From: Lysinibacillus_B sp031181585
GTDB lineage: Bacteria > Bacillota > Bacilli > Bacillales_A > Planococcaceae
Length of the DNA stretch: 64,000 nt
Direction: 5' to 3'
Assembly (NCBI RefSeq): GCF_047301505.1
Contig: NZ_CP154840.1
Location: 1,612,001-1,676,000, forward strand
The stretch's first letter is position 1, and every line of letters begins with the position of its first letter. The notes beneath the pieces were generated by a model that was not told the DNA's origin, ran no database searches, and saw only the letters and a list, made by a program, of their open reading frames with translations. Positions 7,730 through 15,936 of this stretch are shown here, one piece after another. The position numbers were made by a program, and so were the translations under genes.

Positions 7730-7831
7730 TTCCTTATGCAGCAAGCTATTCATTAATGTAAGAAACTTTCTTCACCTGTGCAACGTATCAATATTGATAG
7801 AATTAGAATAAAAATACAGGAGGTAAAGAAA

Positions 7832-8620
7832 TTGCAAGATTTACAGAAACTATTGCAAAAATACGGGTTACTTCACAAAGAGGCAGCTATTTTAAATGCA
7901 GCAAGGCCATCAATTAAAATGATGAAAAATAAAGTGAAGGAAGAGCAAATTCCGTTAGGCTCCTCTAAAATCGGTGGTCTCCCGGATATGCCGGAAGACT
8001 GGGAGTTTCCAACATACAATAATAGCTCACTCTCTTTTTTAGGACAGTTCAATTTAAAAGAGCTTACGTCATATGACGTTGAAGAGAATCTTCCAAGCAG
8101 TGGAATCCTTTATGTATTTTATGATGTAGTAGAGCAGCCATGGGGATTTAGAGAAGATGAAGGATGTTTTAAGGTTTTATACTTTGACGGTGATGAAAAA
8201 GAATTAAAAAGGAAGGATTACCCGGAAGAAACAGAAGACTACTTCCCATTACCTGTCTTTAAGGCGGCCTTCGCAAACCAGATGACTTTACCTGAGTATC
8301 CAGAAGATATGGAATTTAGTGATGAAGATGAAGATAACTACTCTGAAATGAGACAGGAACTTACCCAGCCAAGTGATGAGCAAGGGAATTATGAACCGGC
8401 TCACTATATGTTAGGATATCCATTTAGCATTCAAAATGATGTATTTGATGTGTTTGATCTACAACCAGAAGAAGCTGTTCTTCTTCTGCAGATCGATTCG
8501 GATGAAGAAGATTTAGAATTGCTATGGGGAGATTCCGGCATTATTTATTTCTGCATAGATAAAGTCTCATTAGCTAATAAACAATTCGATAAAGTTCAGT
8601 TTACATTGCAGTGTTTCTAA
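7832..8620 (+). CDS. DUF1963 (YwqG-like) protein
   Basis: A soluble protein of about 262 residues. It shows the DUF1963 hallmark GSSKIGGLPDMPEDWEFPT followed by LSFLGQFNLKEL, then GILYVFYDV and, near the C-terminus, LLLQIDSDEEDLELLWGDSG with a final YFCIDKVSLANKQFDKV. The longer open frame from 7778 has no ribosome binding site. AGGAGGT at 7818-7824 points to TTG 7832 (MQDLQKLLQKYG), seven bases on. It is followed by a strong terminator and looks monocistronic. YwqG-family proteins are conserved but their biochemical role is not established. Confidence 0.85.
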   Translation: MQDLQKLLQKYGLLHKEAAILNAARPSIKMMKNKVKEEQIPLGSSKIGGLPDMPEDWEFPTYNNSSLSFLGQFNLKELTSYDVEENLPSSGILYVFYDVVEQPWGFREDEGCFKVLYFDGDEKELKRKDYPEETEDYFPLPVFKAAFANQMTLPEYPEDMEFSDEDEDNYSEMRQELTQPSDEQGNYEPAHYMLGYPFSIQNDVFDVFDLQPEEAVLLLQIDSDEEDLELLWGDSGIIYFCIDKVSLANKQFDKVQFTLQCF

Positions 8621-8633
8621 TTCTAAAGCAAGA

Positions 8634-8674
8634 GGGTATGTCCAAGAAATCTTTCTTGGACAGCCCTTTTTTTG
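8634..8674 (+). terminator. terminator of the DUF1963 gene
   Basis: Stem TGTCCAAGAAA/TTTCTTGGACA extended by flanking GGG/CCC and followed by seven T residues. Confidence 0.9.
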
Positions 8675-9000
8675 ATTTTACTCTGGCTATGTAAAAAATG
8701 AAGAATTTAAAGGGTATTGATTCAGACGACTTTGGCTTATTCCCTCAAGAACGACGATTACTGATCAGCGAAGGGAGATAACGAAACGTAAATCTGCTTG
8801 AGGATATTTTTTTTAATTAATCGTATTTCAAAATAAGTTAGTTTGTTACCGAAAATGTAGTTGATTTGATCCACTTTGCACAAACTATATTGGAATGCTG
8901 AAGCTTAAGTGCACCTCTCAAACAAATGACTTGTCAATAATTGACCCCTCAACTATAATGGGGATGTTGTTAAAAATCTAACTATAGTAAAGGACGATAA
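8675..9000. other. intergenic stretch before the nitroreductase gene
   Basis: No gene is visible. It contains a CCTCAAG (8743-8749) and CTTGAGG (8797-8803) pair with a 47-base loop and an AT8 tail, which could end a short RNA, and the nitroreductase promoter at 8931-8959. Confidence 0.4.
8931..8959 (+). promoter_or_regulatory. promoter of the nitroreductase gene
   Basis: TTGTCA (8931-8936) and TATAAT (8954-8959) are separated by 17 bases. The motif AACTATA at the -10 box is repeated about 30 bases downstream, a possible MarR-type operator half-site. Confidence 0.65.
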
Positions 9001-9002
9001 AT

Positions 9003-9629
9003 ATGTCACAAACTAAAACACCATTAGAACAACTTATGGAGGATCGTAAATCGGTTCGTAAATATAAAGAAGGCGTGAAAATCTCTCGCGAGCAGCTGCA
9101 GCATATACTTGAGCAGGCGACAACAGCTCCTTCTTCAAGTAATATGCAGCCGTGGCGTTTCCTTGTCATTGATGACCAGGATCAAAAGAAAGAGCTGCGT
9201 GCAATTGCTAACAACCAGGAACAAGTGGAAACTTCATCTGCCATTATTGCCGTACTTGGCGATGTGAAAATGTACGAAAATGCGAAGCAGATCTATGATG
9301 CAAATGCAGAAAGAGGTTATATGCCGCGCGAGCTTGCAGATTTAATGATTACAAACTCATTAGATTTATACGGTAATGCACCTGAAGAGGTATTGAAAAA
9401 TATCGTACATTTTGATGCAGGTTTGATTTCGATGCAAATTATGCTTTTAGCAAAAGATATGGGATACGACACAGTACCAATGGGCGGTTTTGATAAAGTG
9501 AAATTCGCTGAAAAATTTGCCTTACCGAAAAATGAACTACCAATCGTGCTGATTGCAATCGGAAAAGAAGCAGCACCAGCATACGGTTCATCACGCTTGC
9601 CATTTGAACAAGTTATTCGTTTTTCTTAA
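9003..9629 (+). CDS. nitroreductase family protein
   Basis: An FMN-dependent NAD(P)H oxidoreductase of 208 residues. The N-terminal FMN-binding arginine motif is MEDRKSVRKYKEG, followed by ATTAPSSSNMQPWRFLVI, which is diagnostic of the family. The C-terminal half has LLAKDMGYDTVPMGGFD, which contacts the flavin phosphate. It is cytosolic. AAAGGA lies before the ATG. The gene is followed by a terminator and then by a MarR-type regulator in the same orientation, a common pairing for oxidoreductases induced by quinones or other electrophiles. The physiological substrate cannot be read from sequence. Confidence 0.9.
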   Translation: MSQTKTPLEQLMEDRKSVRKYKEGVKISREQLQHILEQATTAPSSSNMQPWRFLVIDDQDQKKELRAIANNQEQVETSSAIIAVLGDVKMYENAKQIYDANAERGYMPRELADLMITNSLDLYGNAPEEVLKNIVHFDAGLISMQIMLLAKDMGYDTVPMGGFDKVKFAEKFALPKNELPIVLIAIGKEAAPAYGSSRLPFEQVIRFS

Positions 9630-9643
9630 TCATATACAAGGGG

Positions 9644-9673
9644 GCTATCTTGAGAGAAAGAATTCAAGGTAGC
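9644..9673 (+). terminator. terminator of the nitroreductase gene
   Basis: Stem GCTATCTTGA/TCAAGGTAGC followed by TTTTTCTCG. Confidence 0.85.
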
Positions 9674-9767
9674 TTTTTCTCGTTTTGGGGATATATAGGT
9701 ATGAAGCTTTTAGAAATGTCAGAGATAGCGTATGCTTAAAGAGAGTATAGTTAATAGGAGGGTCAGC

Positions 9768-10196
9768 ATGTCAGCATGTCGAAACGAGTTAAGACAAGTT
9801 TTTTTGATGTTGAAAAATATCGATCGCCGGGTAACACATGCATTTGAAAAAAGAACAGCGATTAGCTTAACACGCTATGAGATTTTATATGCTTTAGAGG
9901 AAAATGACTATATGACACAAACAGCCCTGCAGCAGACGCTGGCGATTGATCAGGCCGCGATTACGCGTCATTTAAAAATCCTTGAGAAACAACAGCTGGT
10001 TATGCGGAAACGCAACGAAAAAAACAATAGGGAAGTCCTTGTTACCATTTCACCGGCAGGAATGCAGCTATTGAACGGCTGCAATATGGGCAAAGAACAG
10101 TTTATGGATGACCTATATGAGGGATTCACACCAGAGGAAATCGGGCAGCTGGCGGGGCTGATAAACCGATTAAACAAAAATGCGGAAGCTTTGTGA
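9768..10196 (+). CDS. MarR family transcriptional regulator
   Basis: A winged-helix regulator of 142 residues. The wHTH runs from ISLTRYEILYALEENDYMTQ through LAIDQAAITRHLKILEKQQL to the wing (RKRNEKNNREVLVTISPAG), as in MarR proteins. AGGAGGG at 9756-9762 selects ATG 9768. The frame is open upstream to 9732 without a ribosome binding site, and the second nearby ATG (9776) is out of frame. It lies downstream of the nitroreductase gene and may control it; the ligand is unknown. A long-stem terminator follows. Confidence 0.87.
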   Translation: MSACRNELRQVFLMLKNIDRRVTHAFEKRTAISLTRYEILYALEENDYMTQTALQQTLAIDQAAITRHLKILEKQQLVMRKRNEKNNREVLVTISPAGMQLLNGCNMGKEQFMDDLYEGFTPEEIGQLAGLINRLNKNAEAL

Positions 10197-10217
10197 AATG
10201 GAGCATTCTAGACGCTT

Positions 10218-10276
10218 AAAACATCTTTACGTTTACTTACGGCAGTAAGCCAAAAGTAGATTGGAAGATGTTTTTT
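10218..10276 (+). terminator. terminator of the marR-like gene
   Basis: Outer stem AAAACATCTT/AAGATGTTTT with an internal structured loop of about 37 bases (TTACTTACGGCAGTAAG inner hairpin), followed by TTTTTTG. Confidence 0.6.
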
Positions 10277-10520
10277 GTATAAAGGGGAAGGCGGCTGAAA
10301 TGTAGAATTACACAATAAAAATGGTACATGCGCTTATTATCGATATATCCAGGCAAGAACAGATAGGCATAGGTAAATGAAAGATAAATAACAAGTGTTT
10401 TTACAGCCTGCTTGACGGTTTAATTAAATTAGTCGGGAAATTTCAGTATTAGTATAGTATATTTTTAATAGAAGAAAGAGATTTCTACATCTATGAAAAG
10501 CATTAGAAGGAGTAATTATT

Positions 10521-10856
10521 TTGTCACGAAAAGAACGGATCGAAAGGGAAAGAGCTCGTTTATTTACCTTTTATCATTTTGCGAAATATTATAGCTACGG
10601 TATGCTGTTCGGTATCTTCGTGCTTCTATTCACTGAAGCGAGTATGGAAGCGGACGTATCCTGGTCATGGCAGACAGGAGTAGGGATTTTATTGCTGCTG
10701 CCAAGTTTTTATTTTTATATGAGAGAAACAGAAGAGTTCAATCAGAGCGGAGGATACTTTAAGCTGGCTGTCTTTCTTACTGTGCTGATAGGGGTCCTTA
10801 TGAGTATTTTTGTATGTGCATTCTTGTTTGGGATGACGGACCAATTACTAAACTAG
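10521..10856 (+). CDS. small membrane protein
   Basis: A 111-residue protein starting at TTG 10521 with AAGGAGT seven bases upstream. It has a basic N-terminus (SRKERIERERARLF) and three hydrophobic segments, at about residues 26-42, 52-66 and 80-106. This is a positive-inside layout for a cytoplasmic-membrane protein. I recognise no family. No gene partner is evident: it is flanked by a terminator upstream and by the pentapeptide-repeat gene 100 bases downstream. Confidence 0.55.
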   Translation: MSRKERIERERARLFTFYHFAKYYSYGMLFGIFVLLFTEASMEADVSWSWQTGVGILLLLPSFYFYMRETEEFNQSGGYFKLAVFLTVLIGVLMSIFVCAFLFGMTDQLLN

Positions 10857-10955
10857 CAGTCTATCCCAACTGCTGCAAGATATATGAATGAAGTGAATAC
10901 TTTATGAAACACTACTTTTACAGCGTGTTTTTTAGAAAGTTAGGAGAGGTTCAGT

Positions 10956-11570
10956 ATTACACGATATGATGAATATCCGCAAGTAACAATTTCAGACGCT
11001 TTTAAAGCTGAGGAAGTAATGGAATGTGTGATCCGCCACGAAGTAGTGGATGAATGGAGGCTTGAAAAATACAGCCTATCGAACGTTGTTTTTGAACATT
11101 GTGTATTTCAGGCATGTGATTTTTCAAAGTTTGATGTATCGGATGTCTTGTTCAAACATTGTGACTTATCGAACAGCAAGTGGGAAGGCGGCTATTTCTA
11201 CCGTACAAACTTCGTGAATTGCAAGCTGGTAGGAACAAGCTTTGCCGAAGGGCATTTTCAAGAAACGAATTTCACGCAGTGTTTTGCCAATTATGCTGTT
11301 TTTGCGGAATCCACGTTTAACCAAACGAAATTTTCCCACTGTACGATGCAGGGAACGGATTTTTATCACGTACGGCATAACGGGCTGCAATGGGATTCGT
11401 GTGATTTGAATGATGCGAGCTTTGAGGAAACTACGTTAAAGGGACTTGATTTCAGTCAGTCGATATTTGAGGTGCTGCATGTTGACCTGAAGCAGGTACA
11501 AGGCTGCAAAATTGCCCCGGGGCAGGCTGCATTATTTGCCATGATGCTCGGAATCGAAATACGAGAATAA
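10956..11570 (+). CDS. pentapeptide-repeat protein, probable ATT start
   Basis: The body of the protein is a run of A(D/N)LXX-like units such as LSNVVFEHCVFQACDFSKFD, LFKHCDLSNSKWEGG and LVGTSFAEGHFQETNFTQC. These would form a right-handed quadrilateral beta-helix, as in Qnr-type proteins. The first ATG is at 11019, but it has no ribosome binding site and the frame is open and protein-like further upstream. AGGAGAGG (10942-10949) lies six bases before ATT 10956, which would give MTRYDEYPQVTISDAFKAEE at the N-terminus and a protein of 204 residues. No ATG, GTG or TTG is available there. A role in protecting DNA gyrase is possible but unproven; cysteine-rich units are frequent. Confidence 0.75.
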   Translation: MTRYDEYPQVTISDAFKAEEVMECVIRHEVVDEWRLEKYSLSNVVFEHCVFQACDFSKFDVSDVLFKHCDLSNSKWEGGYFYRTNFVNCKLVGTSFAEGHFQETNFTQCFANYAVFAESTFNQTKFSHCTMQGTDFYHVRHNGLQWDSCDLNDASFEETTLKGLDFSQSIFEVLHVDLKQVQGCKIAPGQAALFAMMLGIEIRE

Positions 11571-11652
11571 GCATTCAGGGCATATAGCGGCTGGAACGTC
11601 TTATTATACAAAATAGTTAGAAAATATTCTTTTATTTTCATAACACTTCCTG

Positions 11653-11658
11653 TATACT
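11653..11658 (+). promoter_or_regulatory. -10 box upstream of the TPP riboswitch
   Basis: TATACT about 20 bases before the riboswitch begins. The -35 region is weak (TTTATT near 11631). Confidence 0.45.
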
Positions 11659-11674
11659 AAACTTGCAACTCAAT

Positions 11675-11790
11675 AGTAATAACTAGGGGAGTCCAATGAG
11701 TTGGGCTGAGAGGGAAACGCTGTGAAGTTTCTTGACCCTTTGGACCTGATCTGGATCATGCCAGCGTAGGGAAGTTAGTGTTCTTCATGT
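11675..11790 (+). ncRNA. TPP riboswitch (thi box)
   Basis: The conserved parts of the thi box are in order: the GGGGAGTCC entry near 11685, GGGCTGAGAGGGAAA at 11703, then GACCCTTTGGACCTGATCTGGATCATGCCAGCG ending around 11767 (conserved GACCC and CTGAGA cores), closing with GGGAAG. It lies in the 5' leader of thiC and is followed by an intrinsic terminator. Thiamine pyrophosphate is therefore expected to cause premature termination. Confidence 0.95.
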
Positions 11791-11812
11791 ATTAGCAAAC
11801 GATTACATGTAC

Positions 11813-11848
11813 GCTGGGTCCATTTTTATAGATGGATTCAGCTTTTTT
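11813..11848 (+). terminator. riboswitch-controlled terminator
   Basis: Stem GCTGGGTCCAT/ATGGATTCAGC followed by six T residues, about 25 bases after the TPP aptamer. The next gene, thiC, starts 175 bases further on. Confidence 0.85.
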
Positions 11849-12023
11849 ATTGTGTAACAGCTTCTTACTGAGCAGAAAGTAAAAAAGGAGTAACACTTTT
11901 TGTTAGTAGAAATATAGACGCTGTTTAAGTTAACTGCGGTGATTCGCATCATGTATAGTTTGTTTCCCTTTGCCACTTTGTTCTGGGTCTCGTCCCCTAA
12001 TACTTTTAAAGGGAGAGATTTTT

Positions 12024-13808
12024 ATGTCAACTACTTCATTTAACAAAGCAAGCATTGCCGCTATGTCATCCTTTCCATCAAGCAAAAAAGTATATGTAAC
12101 AGGTTCAAGAGCTGATCTGAACGTGCCGATGCGGGAAATCAAGCTAAGTGCGACCACTGGAGCAGCAGGAGAACAGGAGAATCCGCCGGTTCGTGTGTAT
12201 GATACAAGCGGTCCTTATACCGACCCTCACTATTCAGCGGATTTTACAAAGGGGCTGCCTGCTCTCAGAGAGAAATGGATTCTTGAGCGGGGAGACGTTG
12301 AAGCGTATGAAGGGCGTCAAATCAAGCCTGAAGACAACGGCTATAAAAGTAACAATGACCCGCGTGCTACTGAAAAGGCATTTCCTGCTTTAAAACGTAA
12401 ACCATTAAGAGCGAAAGCAGGGAACAATGTCACACAGCTGCATTATGCAAAGAGGGGAATCATTACACCTGAAATGGAGTTCATTGCAATCCGCGAAAAT
12501 ATGGACCCTGAATTTGTTCGAAGTGAAGTAGCAAGAGGACGCGCCATTATCCCTTCCAATATTAATCACCCCGAGCTGGAGCCGATGATTATAGGACGCA
12601 ATTTTCATGTCAAAATTAATGCGAACATCGGCAATTCAGCTGTGTCCTCTACGATCGAGGAAGAGGTTGAAAAAATGCTTTGGGCGACACGTTGGGGAGC
12701 GGATACAATGATGGACCTTTCGACAGGGAAAAACATTCACACAACACGGGAATGGATTATTCGAAACGCTGCTGTTCCGGTTGGTACCGTGCCGATTTAT
12801 CAAGCGCTTGAAAAAGTAAATGGGATAGCAGAAAATCTCACATGGGAGGTTTATCGTGATACATTAATCGAACAAGCAGAGCAAGGGGTGGATTACTTCA
12901 CAATTCATGCGGGAGTGCTTCTGCGTTATATCCCGTTAACAGCCAACCGTTTAACAGGTATTGTATCCCGGGGCGGGTCGATTATGGCACAGTGGTGCTT
13001 AGCTCACCACGAAGAAAGCTTCCTTTATACGCACTTTGAAGAAATATGTGAAATTATGAAAGCTTATGATGTGGCGTTTTCCCTTGGCGACGGCTTGCGG
13101 CCGGGCTCCATTCATGATGCAAATGATGAAGCACAGTTTGCGGAGCTTGAAACACTTGGTGAACTAACAAAGATTGCCTGGAAACATGATGTACAAGTGA
13201 TGATTGAAGGACCGGGTCATGTGCCGATGCATCTCATAAAAGAAAATATGGATAAGCAATTGGAAATTTGCCAGGAGGCACCGTTCTACACACTAGGCCC
13301 TCTTACAACGGATATCGCACCGGGCTATGACCATATAACATCGGCAATCGGTGCTGCAATGATCGGTTGGTACGGGACGGCGATGCTGTGCTATGTGACA
13401 CCAAAGGAACATTTAGGCTTACCGAACCGGAATGATGTGCGAGAAGGGGTCATCACTTACAAAATTGCCGCACATGCCGCAGATTTAGCAAAAGGGCATC
13501 CGGGTGCACAAAAAAGAGATGATGCATTATCGAAAGCCCGTTTCGAATTCCGCTGGCGCGACCAGTTCAACTTATCATTAGATCCTGAACGGGCTATGGA
13601 ATATCATGATGAGACGCTGCCTGCTGAAGGGGCGAAGGTAGCGCATTTTTGTTCGATGTGCGGACCGAAGTTTTGCAGTATGAGGATCTCCCACGATATT
13701 CGGAACCAGGTAAAAGAAAACGAACTAGAAACTCAGAAAATGATTGAAGAGGGACTGAAGGAGAAGGCACAACAATTCAAAGAGGCTGGCGGGAAACTGT
13801 ATCAATAG
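12024..13808 (+). CDS. thiC: phosphomethylpyrimidine synthase ThiC
   Basis: Radical SAM enzyme converting aminoimidazole ribotide to the hydroxymethylpyrimidine phosphate of thiamine. The protein of 594 residues shows VYDTSGPYTDPHYSADFTKG at the N-terminus, PFYTLGPLTTDIAPGYDHIT in the barrel, and the non-classical iron-sulfur motif CSMCGPKFCSM (CxxCx4C) near the C-terminus. AAAGGGAGAG precedes ATG 12024; the longer frame from 11970 has no such site. It is controlled by the TPP riboswitch. No other thi gene lies nearby, so thiC is a single-gene unit here. Confidence 0.97.
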   Translation: MSTTSFNKASIAAMSSFPSSKKVYVTGSRADLNVPMREIKLSATTGAAGEQENPPVRVYDTSGPYTDPHYSADFTKGLPALREKWILERGDVEAYEGRQIKPEDNGYKSNNDPRATEKAFPALKRKPLRAKAGNNVTQLHYAKRGIITPEMEFIAIRENMDPEFVRSEVARGRAIIPSNINHPELEPMIIGRNFHVKINANIGNSAVSSTIEEEVEKMLWATRWGADTMMDLSTGKNIHTTREWIIRNAAVPVGTVPIYQALEKVNGIAENLTWEVYRDTLIEQAEQGVDYFTIHAGVLLRYIPLTANRLTGIVSRGGSIMAQWCLAHHEESFLYTHFEEICEIMKAYDVAFSLGDGLRPGSIHDANDEAQFAELETLGELTKIAWKHDVQVMIEGPGHVPMHLIKENMDKQLEICQEAPFYTLGPLTTDIAPGYDHITSAIGAAMIGWYGTAMLCYVTPKEHLGLPNRNDVREGVITYKIAAHAADLAKGHPGAQKRDDALSKARFEFRWRDQFNLSLDPERAMEYHDETLPAEGAKVAHFCSMCGPKFCSMRISHDIRNQVKENELETQKMIEEGLKEKAQQFKEAGGKLYQ

Positions 13809-13977
13809 CAATCGTACTTTATTCGATGGTGTATTGAGAATGATGGAAAATAAGTTTTTGTAATCTATTTGCGTATTCTCTCTATCATCTACCCCTCGCT
13901 TTGTTTATACTTATTTTGAAATTCATTACGAAAGTAAAAGGATTGTTCAGATAAGGTTTATTCAGGAGATGATGGAG

Positions 13978-14607
13978 ATGGAAAAGAAATTTAAGCTAAC
14001 AGGAGATTTAGCGACCCGTGTTATTAATGCACCAGCAGAATTTCCGGTAGTTTCAACAAAGACTGCGCCGTTTGACCGGATTTTAGCCTTTGTATATTCG
14101 GTAGAGGAAATGGCAGGCGTTGTACGCCAAATTATTCAAGAGGATCAACTGCAGGAAGGGGCATATCTTTTCCTCCTTTATCCGAAAAAAGGCAATAAGC
14201 AATTTGATTCTTATATTGGCAGAGATGATATTTTCCCGGCATTTGATATGGATGAAGAAAAATATGTCTTTGGAAGCCCCATCAAATTTGCAAGTTTGCA
14301 GTCATTAGATGAAACGTATTCGATTTTATCGCTTAAGAAGCAGACAAAAAAGACAAAACGTACAGCGGCAAGCCAACGAGTAGGCGATTATGTAGCAGAT
14401 ATCCCGAAGCTTACAGCATATTTAGCGGACCAAAAAGAAGGACTAGCATTATTTGAATCACTTACACCTGGTTATCAAAAGGATTGGGCCCGCTATGTAT
14501 TCAGTGCGAAGAGAGAAGAAACACAGCAGCAGCGTTTAGCAGAAATGGCACAGTTATTATCACAGGGTTATAAAACGAAGGAACATTTTCGGAAGGCACA
14601 AAAGTAA
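13978..14607 (+). CDS. YdeI/OmpD-associated family protein
   Basis: A cytosolic protein of 209 residues. The C-terminal half carries the family signature LFESLTPGYQKDWARYVFSA followed by REETQQQRLAEMAQLLSQG, the basic helical segment seen in YdeI and bacteriocin-protection proteins. The N-terminal half (about residues 20-110) is a separate alpha/beta domain without a clear match. Three in-frame ATGs cluster at 13969, 13972 and 13978. AGGAG at 13964-13968 gives normal spacing (nine bases) only to 13978. The gene stands alone, and its function is uncertain. Confidence 0.75.
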   Translation: MEKKFKLTGDLATRVINAPAEFPVVSTKTAPFDRILAFVYSVEEMAGVVRQIIQEDQLQEGAYLFLLYPKKGNKQFDSYIGRDDIFPAFDMDEEKYVFGSPIKFASLQSLDETYSILSLKKQTKKTKRTAASQRVGDYVADIPKLTAYLADQKEGLALFESLTPGYQKDWARYVFSAKREETQQQRLAEMAQLLSQGYKTKEHFRKAQK

Positions 14608-14682
14608 TTGTGCCCTTTGGTATGGTTACTACAAGAAGGGATGTTTCATTAAGGATTAAAAGGAGCATCGGCAAAATGAAAA

Positions 14683-14704
14683 ACCCGGAATAAGTATTCC
14701 GGGT
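14683..14704 (-). terminator. hairpin, T-tract on the minus strand
   Basis: Stem ACCCGGAATA/TATTCCGGGT with a two-base gap. The T-rich tail (TTTTTCATTTTG) is on the minus strand, yet there is no clear minus-strand gene upstream. It could also stop the plus-strand YdeI-like transcript. Confidence 0.55.
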
Positions 14705-14952
14705 CTGATTACACTTACATTTTGTTATCCATGACACACTGCCTCGCTTCCGCATTGTATCTTAAGATGGTCTTAAGAAAATCACGCTTTCGCTCATTCA
14801 GTATTAGTATTTGATTGTCCTTTTGAGTTAACGATCATTCGCACTCATCGGGTTAACCCTCCTAAGTCATTGGATTTGAAGTGGAATCAGTACTAGTATA
14901 GATCGATTTATATTTTTTATACGCTTTTTTAAAAATAGATACTTTACGTTTG
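14705..14952. other. intergenic region with a possible decayed minus-strand frame
   Basis: On the minus strand a frame of about 40 codons (roughly 14836 to 14717) reads QKDNQILILNERKRDFLKTI and ends ...VMDNKM just before the minus-strand terminator. It has no ATG, GTG or TTG start. AGGAGGG with an ATG lies further upstream but in another frame, leading only to a six-codon peptide. It may be a frameshifted remnant of a small gene. Confidence 0.3.
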
Positions 14953-14981
14953 TTCACTTGTGCATTAGCACATGCTATAAT
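14953..14981 (+). promoter_or_regulatory. promoter with an internal palindrome
   Basis: TTCACT (14953-14958) and TATAAT (14976-14981) are 17 bases apart. The spacer contains the inverted repeat TGTGC-ATTA-GCACA (14959-14972), placed to act as an operator. Confidence 0.55.
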
Positions 14982-15071
14982 GAGGAGCTTAAGGTGATTA
15001 TAGTTTTGACTTATAATTGAACGGATGCCAAGAAGAGCCTCCGCCTTGCGTTAATACATGGAGGTGTAAGA

Positions 15072-15281
15072 ATGAATAAACGATGGACAATCGGTAAAAT
15101 TATAGAATTTGTGGAGAAAAATTCGGATAGCAAACTGCTAACGACAGAATATCACGGTTTTTCCCAAAAGCTGCTTTTTAAATGTGCATGTGGAAGCAAT
15201 TTTGAAAAAACATTTACAAAATTTAAAAATAACAACCAGCGTAAATGTGACGTGTGTCAGCCGCCAAAAGCGTCGCGTTAA
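15072..15281 (+). CDS. small treble-clef/zinc-finger-like protein
   Basis: A 69-residue basic protein. After an N-terminal helix (WTIGKIIEFVEKNSDSK) it reads LLFKCACGSNFEKTFTKFKN and ends in KCDVCQPPKASR. The pair CxCG and CxxC forms a likely zinc site similar to the domain found in phage and homing-endonuclease-associated proteins. GGAGGTG lies seven bases before the ATG; CCTCC about 20 bases upstream could pair with it. A very strong terminator follows. It could be DNA-binding, but no function is established. Confidence 0.65.
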   Translation: MNKRWTIGKIIEFVEKNSDSKLLTTEYHGFSQKLLFKCACGSNFEKTFTKFKNNNQRKCDVCQPPKASR

Positions 15282-15308
15282 CAGTATAAGCTTGGTCATT
15301 AATGGCCG

Positions 15309-15350
15309 AAAACCAGAAAAATCATGAACATGATTTTTCTGGTTTTTTTT
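15309..15350 (+). terminator. strong terminator of the zinc-finger gene
   Basis: An uninterrupted stem AAAACCAGAAAAATCATG/CATGATTTTTCTGGTTTT with a two-base loop and four more T residues. Confidence 0.92.
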
Positions 15351-15426
15351 ATATGGAGCAAAGAAACTTTATGAAAAAACGCGCACTTTATAACATGCGG
15401 ATTCCTATTAATTTCCCATACTATCC

Positions 15427-15777
15427 CTATGTATAGATTCTATGGTTACGGCAATTCTTTTGTACTGCAAATAATCCGTTTCGCGCCCATTCTTTATAAA
15501 GCATTAACGTATTTGGATGAAAAAGGATAAATGCATTGATTTCTTTTTTCGATATTTCTTCATTTGGAACACCTCTTATCAATTCTACGTCATAATCAGC
15601 GTAGAAGTAGGAGGGTAAGTGATATGTAATTAGATAATTAGCTGTAGAGATATAAAAGTCTGTATACTTTTCAATCGAACAAGCGGATATCGATGAGGAG
15701 TCGTGACTTGAATATCTAAAGGTCAAGAGATGCATAATGAAATAAAATGGAGAGCTAAATCCATAAAATAAATTCAA
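15427..15777 (-). CDS. hypothetical protein or N-terminally truncated remnant
   Basis: A 116-codon minus-strand frame from TTG 15777 without a ribosome binding site. The frame stays open about 13 codons upstream (KTHSFIHFKHAQLL...) until a stop. The C-terminal half, with ADYDVELIRGVPNEEISKK and FILFHPNTLMLYKEWARNG, has the composition of real protein. The absence of any good start suggests the 3' end of a gene whose beginning was lost. I recognise no family. The opposite strand shows no coding candidate. Confidence 0.35.
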   Translation of the reverse strand: MNLFYGFSSPFYFIMHLLTFRYSSHDSSSISACSIEKYTDFYISTANYLITYHLPSYFYADYDVELIRGVPNEEISKKEINAFILFHPNTLMLYKEWARNGLFAVQKNCRNHRIYT

Positions 15778-15936
15778 TAACTGAGCGTGTTTGAAATGTA
15801 TAAAGCTGTGGGTCTTTTATTAAAACAGTCGAGGTACAATACACAAAGAGAAAAATTCATGTATATAAATGAAAATGGTGTTTTCGTCTGTTTTTTACTA
15901 TAATTTTTAGAATACTGACATAAAGGACTGCTACAG

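Noticed and set aside
11970..12023. Longer thiC start at 11970
   Set aside because: No ribosome binding site there; AAAGGGAGAG directly precedes ATG 12024, and the shorter protein matches ThiC N-termini.
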